NCBI RefSeq assembly: GCF_048771995.1
Contig: NC_133030.1
Coordinates: 12,664,001-12,728,000 of the forward strand
DNA length: 64,000 nucleotides
From: Taeniopygia guttata
Lineage: Eukaryota > Chordata > Aves > Passeriformes > Estrildidae
Direction of reading: 5' to 3'
Under the pieces are notes generated by a model. That model searched no databases, had not been told where the DNA came from, and worked only from the letters and a program-made list of their open reading frames with translations. A program made the translations under genes and the position numbers. Of the stretch, positions 31,069 to 41,149 are shown in pieces. Numbering within the stretch: position 1 is the first letter of the stretch; each line of letters begins with the position of its first letter.

Positions 31069-32215
31069 GGGAGCGTGGCTTCTCGTTTTCCAGCCTTCCT
31101 TGCTGTGGTGGTTTTGAGGAACTTACTGGATGGTTTTCTTTTGTTCATAGTTGGTGTAGGAGAAGGGCCATGGTGTGCTTTTTGCTTCTTACGGTTCTTG
31201 CTTCAGGTGCTCATGACAAGGGTTTTTTTTGGGTTGAGTCTTGTGGTTGGATTTCTTTTTGATGGGTTCTTATGTTTTTGAAGGATGTGTTTTTAAAGGT
31301 TTATAATGTTTTTTATGGGTCATAGTATGAAGTAGAGGGTAGGTTTTTAATTCGGTTGTGGAGGCTTTTATTGGCGTGAGTATGTAGTGGTTTATTTTGG
31401 TTGGTTTGAGGTAGTGTCCTGTAGTTAATTATTGAGGTTTTTTTAATATTGATAATTGCATTCTTGTTTATTATGTTGTAGGGGTTTTATTTGTTTGTCT
31501 TGTTTGATTGCTTTGTGTGTTTTATTGTCTCAGACAATTTGGGAGTTGTTATTTATTGTTACTTTTCTCTTTTGGTGACATGTTTATTTCTAGGTGGTAT
31601 TTGTGTTTTGATGGTTTGAGGCATTCTGAGTTCCTTGAGTTAGGAATTATTATTTTGTTGTTGTGAATATATATATTTTTTTGTAGTTGGATGTATTTGT
31701 TGTTTTTTATTAGTTTGATTTTTGGGAACATGGGTATTTCTATGGTGGATCTTTATAGGTAGTTCTTTTATTTGGGTGGTGAGTTTTTTGTTTCTTCATG
31801 GTTTTGATTTTTTTTTATATCTGTAATTATTTGGGGGGAGTTTAGTTAATTTTATAGAGTATTGGGTTCTCTTGATGAGTTAGTGTAGTGGTAGGGTATT
31901 GTTTGGTTTTTTTTAGAAACATTTGGGATCTGTTGTATGGTTTGGAGTATAAGAGGTTAGTTGAAGAGTTTTTTTCTTTTTAGTGGTTTTTTTTTTAATG
32001 TGGGTTTTTATAGGTGTTTTTTTTTAAATTAATGTTCCATTTTTGTTATGTGATAAGAACTCTTAGTGAAAGGAGTGTAGTGGGGTTTTTTTTGCTGGTA
32101 GTTGGTTGGCTGGTGGAGCCTTTCTGAATTTTTTGGATGGTATTCTTGGTTATTCGATGCTGTTTGTTTTGGCATTTTATTTTTAGGAATTGGATTATAA
32201 CTGCAAAGTTCTAAC
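31069..32215. repeat. Flank repeat R of the tandem locus, C-depleted
   Basis: This is the second copy of flank L (20765-22245), starting at GTGCCGGGAGCGTGGC and ending near TATTTTTAGGAATTGG. It interrupts the last A-type unit, so the array's right edge is a sharp junction. The same G/T-rich, C-poor + strand is seen as in L. Confidence 0.85.
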
Positions 32216-33560
32216 TGTAACTCTAATGAAACAAAACAAATGCATAAATATGAAAATGGGAATATAAAACTTCAATTTTAAATATAAACGGAAAACATAT
32301 AAATAAAACATGTAACATAAATAATGTTATCCTTTACTATTAGATAGTATATTGTTTGATATACAGAATTTTGTTTATATAAATACATATAAATATAGAT
32401 TATAATATAAATAAAATCCATATAAAATATCCATATTGAGATGTATAATTAATACATGTGGATATATAAATATAAAAATTACTAAATAATAGAAATCAAT
32501 ACAGTACATTATGCATATTTTACTGTGTATGTCCTATTTTAACACATTCTATGTCCTAAATACTATATATCGAAATATGGTACCTCAATATATTGTAATC
32601 GAATATATAACAACTTGTAAAAATCAAAAATAGCAAGATAGAAATATTTAAATATAGTTTAAAATAAAGGGGATTTTTATTTTGTATTTGGTAGTAGGTA
32701 GGGGTTTTTTTTATAAAATCTATAAATATAAATAAAATAAAATTAGAAATCTATGTATAGAAATACATCCTAAATACCTTAAGATCTATATAAAAAATTC
32801 AAAGGTAAGGAAAAAAAAATATTAGCAGTATCTATGAAGTATAATATAAATAATAATTTGTCTATCTTGCTACCTTAATATATATATGATATATATTTAT
32901 AAATACATCACTATAAAGTAGAAATGCAAATGTGACTATAATGATGAAAAAAACATATAAATATTCAAGTATCATTTAAAGAAAGGGCTTTTTTTGGTTT
33001 TTATTTGGTTAGAGGCAGGGTTTTAAGGGAAGAAAAATGAATATACCTTTTCTTTTGATATCATTCTAAGTATAGAAATATATATTCAATGTATACAGAG
33101 ATATATAAAAATATAAAATAGAAATGAAAATTAGTATTCGGAATAGATAGAATATAAATAACACCATACATCAATCTACATTTTAAGTGTAAATTTGAAT
33201 ATAGATGTGAAAAAGAGATAAATTTAAACGCAGTTTGAAAGATAAGGGGTTTTTTAAAGATTTTTACTTGGATAGAGGCAGGGGTTTATTTTAAGCAATA
33301 TAAACCTTTTAGAAATAGAAATCTAACTATAGAAATATGTAAGTAATGTATTAAGCAATGTATAAAAATGTAAGTTGTAATAAAATATAATAGGAATAAA
33401 TGTAAGAAATGATTAAAATTGCAATTATACATCAATATGCATTATAAATCCGAATGTGAAGATAAATATGTAAAATATAAAAATAAAATATACTGAGATG
33501 CAGTTTGAAAGAAAAGGTTTTTCCTTTTGGTTCTTATGGGGTTAGAGGCAGGGGTTTTTT
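32216..33560. repeat. AT-rich block with recurring G/T motif
   Basis: The sequence is mostly ATATAAATA-type words. Inside it a motif recurs, roughly GTTTAAAGAAAGGGG, then a T run, then TTAGAGGCAGGGGTTTT. Copies start near 32655, 32974, 33231 and 33501, with a fifth diverged, GC-richer copy near 34311. The intervals are 319, 257, 270 and about 810. No gene is seen. Confidence 0.7.
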
Positions 33561-34925
33561 GTTGGCGTTCTTTTCCGCGCGGGATGTTTTGGGGCATTTG
33601 CTGCCGAGGACGTTCCGGAGGGGCGGGCGGCAGTGCTGCCGCCTTGTGGACACAGAGCGGTACTGCAGCCCGCCGCCCGCGGCCGCCATCTTGGGAGTGG
33701 CGTGTTGTGGACTCGCTTGACCTTCTCAAGAGGGCGCGAAAAAGAGGACGGGAAGGTCGAGGAGCCGTGTCTGTTTTCTACTCTGCCTGAATTGTCCCCA
33801 ACGCCGGCGCTCCCCGACGGGCTTTTCCGCGGCGGTTCCGGTGCCGTGCACACGGGCTGTGGGGTCAGCAGCACCGCGAGCGTGCGGGTTTTTGGCGAGG
33901 GCCGACAGGCATCGGCAAATCGCCTGTTTCCATCAAGGTCCCCTCGGGCCGCCATCTTGGGAGTGGCTTGTCGCGGACTCGCTTGAGAAGTGCTGCCGCC
34001 TTGTGGACACAGAGCGATACTGCAGCCCGCCGCCCGCGGCCGCTATCTCGGGAGTGCCCTGTCGCGGACTCGCGTGCCGCGCACACGGGCTGTGGGCTCG
34101 GTGGCTCCGCGGGCGGTCGGAGTTCGAGCAGGCGCCGACCGGCACCGGCAGATTCGCCTCTCTCTGCCCATCTCCTGCAGCGGCCGCCATCCTGGGCGCG
34201 GCCCCTGCCTCAGCCGCGCTGGGCGCCCGTCCCGTCCCCTCCCGTGCGTTCCCACCGCCTCCCTGCCGTACAGCTAGAAATAAACAAAACCAACGTAGAA
34301 ATATATACAGGTTAAAAAGAAAGGGCTTTTGGGGCGCGGCGGCGTTATTTGGTTCGAGGCACGGTCTTTTAGTTTCTGTGCGGGATTTTTTGGGACATTT
34401 ATTTCGGAGGATTTTTTCCCAAGGGGATCGATCGCCGCCGCTCTTTTCCCACTGCCTCCCCTCCGGGCGAGCGGCGGCCCCCGGCTGTGGCGGGCGGCGG
34501 TGCTGCCGCCTTGTGGACACAGAGCGGTACTGCAGCCCCCAGCCAGCGCCCGCCCGAAAACCACCGAGACGGGGCGGGAGGGGCCAGAGCGGCCCCAAAA
34601 CCACCGAGACGAGCGGGAGGGGCCAGAGCGGCCCCAAAACCACCGAGACGGGGCGGGAGGGGCCAGAGCGGCCCCAAAACCACCGAGACGGGGCGGGAGG
34701 GGCGCGGGCGGCAGCGAGCGGCCAGCGGGGCGGTGTGTGTGAGTAGAGGGGAGCGGTGAAGGCGGCTCCGCGGCGGCGCCGGGGAAGGATGGCAGCGGCG
34801 AGGGCGGCCCGGCGGGGCCGGTGTTGGCGGGCGGCGGAGGCGCGGTCGCAGCGCTCACGGGCCGGGGCCGAGAGGCGTCGGAACGGGGCTGCGCCCGCCC
34901 CTCCTGCCGCCCTCCTGGGAATGTG
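33560..34925. promoter_or_regulatory. CpG island with clustered YY1-like and CTCF-like motifs
   Basis: This is 1.3 kb of GC-rich, CpG-dense sequence with internal repeats. GCCGCCATCTTGG, the classic YY1 motif, is at 33682-33694 and 33948-33960, with variants at 34039-34051 and 34183-34195. A second module, GTGCTGCCGCCTTGTGG followed by ACACAGAGCG[G/A]TACTGCAGCC, is at 33633, 33990 and 34500. Its reverse complement fits most of the CTCF core. An in-frame ATG lies at 34790 but gives only a short arginine/alanine-rich frame. It may be the promoter of the gene at 35256-37164, or an insulator-type element. Confidence 0.65.
34557..34704. repeat. 40-bp GC-rich minisatellite, about 3.7 copies
   Basis: The unit begins AAAACCACCGAGACGGGGCG and continues GGAGGGGCCAGAGCGGCCCC. 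Copies start at 34557, 34597, 34636 and 34676. It lies inside the CpG island. Confidence 0.95.
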
Positions 34926-34978
34926 TTGAGGCATTATGGGTTTATTGAGGTAGGGATAACTGTTTTGTTGTTTTGTAA
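34922..34978. repeat. Third, short copy of the flank repeat
   Basis: TGAGGCATTATGGGTTTATT, followed by GAG(G/T)TAGG and ATAACTGTTTTGTTG, matches flank L near 21313 and flank R near 31611. It abuts the right edge of the CpG island, so the repeat locus extends from about 20.3 to 35 kb. Confidence 0.75.
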
Positions 34979-35255
34979 CCAAATGTCAGTTGTTCTGACA
35001 GGAACAGGCTGAATGGGGCTGTAGCTCTGCCTACAAGGTCAAGCAGTGATAAGGCCTTGTCAGCACCCTGGGAAGTAGAGGGTGGATAAAGAAGTGAGCC
35101 TCTGTGTAGCACTTCTCTGTAACAGATTAGCAGCTGCTGTAGCATCATTTCCTAGACATTGAGTGGTCTGGGGCTGGATTAGAAAAAAAATTAGGTTTAG
35201 TGTGTTGTTTAACAGCTGCAGGTGGAGGAACCTGTGCCTTCTGCTCTCCCCACAG

Positions 35256-37164
35256 CTGTCTCGGCTGTCACACCTGTCCTGAGGAAAGCCCTGTGGAAGG
35301 AGCTCGGTGCCGCGATTCAGGACCCTGAGGCCACTGTGAAACTGCAAATTCTTTCCAAGCTGTTGCCACCTCCGGGAAGCAAAGGGCTGCACAACCTGAT
35401 GGACTGCCTTCCTGCTGCTCCGGAGAGAGCAGGGAATGAAGAGAGGTGGGCAGTGTGTGTGTGTGCCTCCCCCAGGGCTCAGTTTGTCCTGGGAATCAGT
35501 GTGATAGGAATGGGAGCAGTAATAGCATCCTCTCCTCCGAGAATCTGTTGCTTTGCACTTTGGCAGCAAGACATCTTTAAGATATACAAAACCAAGTTAA
35601 AATGTTAATAAGAAAATCAACAGCTATCTCTCTGCAGCTGGGCTGTGGCAGATGCCATATCCACGGTGCTTAAAAACTCAGAGGAGCTGCATTCCTGGAG
35701 GAGACATCTCTTCTCAGCCTGCATAAAGGGGTTAGTTGCCATGTACAGCAGCAGTGAAGATGAAGGCAAGCAAGAAGTGGAGAGGTCCCTGCTGCTGAGG
35801 CTAGAGGAATTATTGGTGATACTGCTTATCTGCTTTGCCACAGAGGGACTGTATGCATATGTGTGATTGGGCAGTTGTAGATTTTGTAAATACAGATTGG
35901 ACTCGATTTCCTGTTTTATGGATTCTGGTTTCCATGGATTTTTCATAGCTTTTTCCGAGTCCTGAGAATCCTTTATACGAGGCAGTTTTATGTTCTTGAT
36001 GATGGCTTTCTGGTACGAATCCCCTTTGAATGTAGGAGTTTGAGGTATTTAGGAGTAAGAAATCAAAGGTTACCAGTGGAATTTTTTTAAAAATTAAGTT
36101 AAGATTAATTAATTAAATTATTATAAATTAATTCATTTAATTTTTAAAATTAAAGTTATCACCTTCTTTTTTAAAAGAGGCTGATAGAGATACTTGTGCC
36201 AAAACCAATCTGCCATGCCATCTGAAGTCTGGGGCTAAAGTTTGGTTGATCATGAATAGAAATCAGACTTTGATCTTGAAGAACACTACTTGGTCACTCC
36301 CTCTGTATACTGTTGCCTTGGTTTGAGTTCAGTGAACACGGATCCCTGTGACACGCAACACTGAAGGTCTCAGGGCAGTGAATGCCTTTGCGCTCTCATG
36401 GCTTTTGCTGAGACTCCCTTGTAGGACCTGGCTGACTCTGCAGGCCCTGGGGCCACCTCACAGGGTCCATCCCATCCTGAGGGTGTTTCCAGCCTGGCGA
36501 GGTTGGCACCTGCATTCCCAGGACTGTTGGGATGTGCAGCTGTCAGTCTGCTCCAGGCTCTCGCTTTGACTTGTCAAGTTGCAAATCCTTTTGCACTTGA
36601 GGAGTTTGAAGAGTATTGAGCCGCTGGGTTTTTGGAACCTACAGCCCAGCTTGCTTTTTGATTCCATACAGCCCCTGCTCCCAGACCAACAAGTTTCTTT
36701 TGAGCCAGGAATTAGGATTGTTGTATCCAAGAGCTTTTTTCCCTGTTACCCTCAGATCATCCCACGTGAGCGTTTGGCTTGCGTGTTCTTAGTGTGTCCC
36801 TTGAACAAAAATTGCTGTAGAAGCTCCGTGTGCCAAATGTAAACCAACACCTGTTTTTACTTGCTGCACACAGTGTGTGGTTGAAGAAGTGGACCCAGAT
36901 GACTGGTGTGACCTTGTGAAGACAGGGCTCAAGTAAGTGCTTTCATTTGAATTTGGTTTGGTTTCACCAAGTTCATCTTCTTTGCCAAGTTCTCATTTCT
37001 TACCCAACTTGTAGCTTCAAGTGGGTTTTCTTGGGTTTGGTTACAGTCTGACTTCTCTGTGATCCTTCTCCCAAAGGTACCGTTACAGAGATGAAACATT
37101 TCTGAAGGTCCTGAACGTTGCCATCCAGTTACTATACATGAAAGAATCCTCACCTAGAGCGTAG
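35256..37164 (+). CDS. Unrecognised gene, 3' exons (helical, HEAT/ARM-like composition)
   Basis: Four exons with good splice sites and consistent phases: 35256-35445 (acceptor CTCTCCCCACAG), 35638-35815, 36874-36932 and 37077-37164 (stop TAG). The encoded tail runs from VSAVTPVLRKALWKELG through NEESWAVADAISTVLKN and EEVDPDDWCDLVKTGLKY to LYMKESSPRA. It is rich in leucine and charged residues with helix-forming periodicity, like HEAT or armadillo proteins. I could not place it in a named family. Upstream exons were not identified; a promoter in the CpG island at 33.6-34.9 kb is possible. No poly(A) signal of the canonical form was seen just after the stop. The alternative, a well-preserved pseudogene copy, cannot be excluded. 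Confidence 0.7.
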
Positions 37165-38570
37165 TCAAGCTCTCCAAACTACACATGGTGCTCACACAGC
37201 ATTCTCTATTTTTGGCAGCCATCCTGAGGTCAAGAGAAGAAGATGGCATGAGCGTCCAGACAAGAGGTATTTTTTAATCATCTTCTTCCCATCCTAAACA
37301 CAGCTAATCTCTTTCTTGCATTATATTCTCTCCATCCAGTAACACATCCACCCATCTAAATACTTGCAGAGTTATTAGCAGTTCCAGAATACTGGCATTT
37401 AAATTGTACCTCTGCTTGGATCCAAATGTTACATTCATTTTATGCTGGTTTTAAAGACTTCTGTTTTTAAAACTAGTGGAAAGGTGGGTTTGGGTTTTTG
37501 TTTGCTTATTTGTTGTTCTGGTATTTTTAACCCAGCTGAAGTCTTGGATTTATTCTTTTGGTTTCTGAGGTACTTAGTGTAAGATCACTGAAGTGCACAT
37601 AGATTCTGTGATGTTTAAGCCTCGGCTACACATGGCACAGGCTTCTGAAAATGGAAATGGCCTTGGCAGAGTAGCAGCTGTGAAGCGAAGCAGAATTAAA
37701 ATGCATGTGAGCAGAAGAACCAAGTGAAATGGTACTTCTGGGTGCTGTGTGCTCCTCTGGCCTCTGCCTGCTGTGAACACTTTGTGTTGCAGCTCAGTGT
37801 AGTCCAATTCAGTGTTTGTTTGGTTTGATTTTTGTGTGTAACAAAAACACTGGTCACTTACTCTGAACAACTTCCCTCCTTTACTGGACCCATCCTGGAG
37901 TGGGACCAGACTCCCCCTCACCCTGGAGGAATTCCCTGCTCCTCTGGAGAGGGGGTGAAGCCAAAGCTTAGGAGCAAAGGCAAACCACCAAACCAGGGGC
38001 ATTCTATATATATCCAAATAAGGGGCTCTGTCTTCCTGCTTTTCCTGTAGTTCTCCTTCCTGGTTTCACCTGGCCTGGAAGGATGGGCATGGCCTGTATT
38101 TATCATCTGAGAGTGGTGTTACTAAATCTGTCCAGAGGTTCTGATTACAGACACTCATTTTCTGCCAGAAAACATTTTCATTTCATTCCTTTCACCCAGG
38201 ATGGCTCTCTGTGGTCTCAGACAGTGTTCCCTGGGAGGAAGGGCAGCCTTTGCCTCGCCTGCACAGCTCAGGTGGATGTGACAGAATTGCTGTGGTCTGC
38301 CAAGGCATGAGCAGCTGTCTGTGCACTGGAGTGCCTTGAAACCTTTCTCTGTGAGGTTTTGGACACGTTTGTCTTTGGGATTTCTTGTGACAGAGCACGC
38401 AGGTGTCCCTTCCTTTGTATAAAGTCCCGTGGTAAAGGATTGAATGACTGACAAGTGGGGCCTGGGATAAAAATGGTTCTGTTACAATTAGGCTAAGAAT
38501 GCAGTAAGAAAAATGAGCTTCCTTTTAATGAAATAGTTAGGAATAAAAATGCAGGAAAAGGACACTTTTA
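37165..38570. other. Intergenic DNA without recognised gene
   Basis: No exon with supporting splice sites or repeat of known family was recognised. Confidence 0.5.
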
Positions 38571-38822
38571 TATTTGAATTGGTGTCCCCTCTCATGGATA
38601 AAACCCCATAGTGAGCAATCCCAGCAGAAGAGTGAAAGCCTGGATCCTTTGGCTTCCACAGTGGACTTAATGTTCTTTTCCTCCTCTCTTTCAGGACAGG
38701 AGAAATCATTGAGCTCCTCCCATCTTTGCCAGAAGCTTCAGTGTTTAAGCAGCCAGAGCCAAGAGGCTTCAGCACCAGGGGTGTGCACTGGAGGGCTCCT
38801 GGTCCTGTCCATGCTGTGGGGT
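38571..38822 (+). repeat. Dispersed duplicate, copy 1 (inverted partner at 48.98-49.24 kb)
   Basis: Homologous over about 250 bases to the minus strand of 48982-49244. Both copies contain CCTCTCTTTCAGGACAGG, a good splice acceptor, followed by an open segment GQEK..SSHLC (38696-38822) that ends at a GTAAGT or GTGAGT donor. It may be a duplicated exon with intron, or a low-copy interspersed repeat. Function unknown. Confidence 0.7.
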
Positions 38823-39965
38823 AAGTCGGAGGGACGCAGGGTTCCCCCTTTCCTCTCTGCTGGGATTAAGTGCCTCGGGAATGCCATTTCTGACAGCCCA
38901 GCCCTACCCCTGTGTGCTGGGAAAGGGCAGCAGGGAAGAGGCAAATGCCAGAGTTCCTTGGGGCTGACGGAGTTGTGGTGTTTGGCTGTGCGCAGGGGGG
39001 CAGGCTGGGCATTGTTCGGGCACCCAAGGACTGGTCTGGGGCTGGGAGCCCGGGGAGCCGAGCTCTCGGTGCATTCCCAGCTCTGCCAGCTGCTGCAGGG
39101 CTGGGTGACAGCCTCTGCTGGGGCTGGGGCAGGAACTGCAGGGCAGGGCTGGCAGGATTTGGGAGCAGAGGGAGGAAAATGAGGAACGGTGCTGGGCAGT
39201 GCTCAGCCTGTGCTGGTGTCAGCGCAGCCGTGCAGGGCGCCGGGATCTGGGTTCAGCTCCGGCTCTCCTGGGGTTCAGGGTGCAAGGTCGGAGGGACTGG
39301 GTTTATCTGTGGCTTTCCAGGCCAGCAGGAACAAGGGGAATGTGGTGCCAGAGCTGTGTCCCATCGGGCTGTGCTTCCCTCTGAGCACAGAGTCTGGGCT
39401 GAGGGGAGATTGCTGCGAGTGCCCCGTGAGCAATCCAGGGAACTCGGAATTGCATCCGCTTCTGGGAACACTGCCTGAGCTCTGCTCAGGCTGTGTCTGC
39501 GAGGAGTGGGATTTGGGCTGCAGAGGTGCTGCTGGGCACAAATAATGGAGTAAATCCTCTCCAGGGACGTGCAGTGAAGGACAGTGCAGCAGGGAAGGGG
39601 AATATTTACAAACTATATCAGTATTTCTCCCAAAACTGGGAGAAATGGGGTGGAGCAGAGATGGGCTGGTTTGGTTTTGTCTGGGCCGGTTATTCCTTGT
39701 GCAGTGTTTTAAATCTGTTGTATGATTTTCTCTCCAGTATCTTTCTAACAAAAGCTGACAGAAATTTAGGTTCAGGGTTAGAAGTTGGGTCCATTCACTG
39801 CAAAACCTTGCCCAGGCTGGAGGACTGGGGTGATGGCTGCTCTCAGCAAAGGTTACCTGTGAATACCGTGTCAGATTTTCTTCAGTGCTGGGCAGGACAG
39901 GTGAAGTTTGGATCAGGAATTCTGCAAAGAAGGCCTGTGTGATGTTGGTTTATTGTGTTTTTCAG

Positions 39966-40121
39966 GGAGCCAGGGCTGGCACAAGGACTCGTGCGGGTGC
40001 TGCTCTGGCACTGGACCTGTTTCCCTGTGGAGCCATTTAAAAATGTGATTATGGAACATTTTGGAGGCCGTTTCTGGAATTCCATTTGTAGCTGGATCTC
40101 GCTCCGAGTGCAGCAGTCCAG
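39966..40121 (+). other. Possible isolated exon
   Basis: The acceptor TGTGTTTTTCAG and donor CCAG|GTGAGG enclose 156 bases with one open frame (LVRVLLWHWTCFPVEPFKN and onward, rich in W and F). I do not recognise the product. It could belong with the exon-like segment at 38696-38822, or be fortuitous. Confidence 0.3.
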
Positions 40122-41140
40122 GTGAGGGTTCTGACCTCTCCAGACTTGTGCTCACCTTGGTACAGCCCGGGGCTGGAGCAGTTTTCCAGGGAAGTGGAGA
40201 TGGCTGAGGATGGGTGCTCTGGAAAGCAGAGACCTGCTGGGATTTGCATTTGCAAAGCTGCCGCCATGAAGTTGTAAAACCAGCAGGAAATTCTAATTCC
40301 TGTGGTTTTTGGGGAGGAGGTGCAGGTCACCCTGAGAGCTAGATCAGAACTGGTTTGTGGTAAGGAGTCTGAGGTGTGTAAGTCCCACAGCTGGTATGAG
40401 CTGTGTGCTAAATGCAGTCCCAGCCCCAGAGGGAGGCTGATGGGCTCTGCTCATTGCTGTCCCCAGCTGTCCCCAGCCCGCTGCTCCCCCGTGGATCTGC
40501 TCTGGATTCGGGCTGTCGGTGCTGGAGCGCCCTGCTCCCTGCAGGGCCCTGCCCCTAACCCACGCAGAGAGAGAGAGCCCTGCTGGCCAGAGTGATCTCT
40601 TTTCATTTTTTCTCCCTGTGCTGTTAGCAAGGAAGGGATGGGACTGCTCTTGGGCCGGGAGCACTCAGTGCTCAGGTGAACACCCGCCTGGGAGCGTGAG
40701 GGTTTGCAGAGCGAGCAGCTGCTGCGGCTCAGGAGCAGCCACAAGTTCTGTGTTCCAAGGCAGGCCAGAACTTTCTAACCCCGGGGTTTATTTGGCTTTT
40801 GGAACCCAGCACCTCTGCTCAGTTCTGCCGCACTGAGGGTACTTTTGTTCAATGCCTTCTGCTGGAACTTGTCAGCTCTCAGTGTAGCGCACACAGCCCC
40901 AGCCCTGCCCTGCAAACCCTTCCCCATCGTGCCCACACAGTTTCTCTCTCACTGACTCGGGGCAGGCTCCTACTGACAGCCACAGAAACAGAAGTTATTT
41001 TATTTTATTTTATTCTTTTCCTGCGTAATGCCCGTGTCTTGTATTGGTAAATCAATCCCAGCTTCTCCTGAGGCTGCAGATCAAATCTTTCAGTGTCTGT
41101 GGGAGTTTCTGGTTTTCCCATTCCCATGTCTTCCCCCTCT
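40122..41140. other. Intergenic DNA without recognised gene
   Basis: Nothing recognisable apart from a short TTTTA-type microsatellite near 40994-41018. Confidence 0.5.
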
Positions 41141-41149
41141 CTGTATGAA

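Noticed and set aside
33841-34982. Open frames of 301 and 349 codons on opposite strands
   Set aside because: They lie in the CpG island and minisatellite, with repeated low-complexity peptide units and no homology I recognise.
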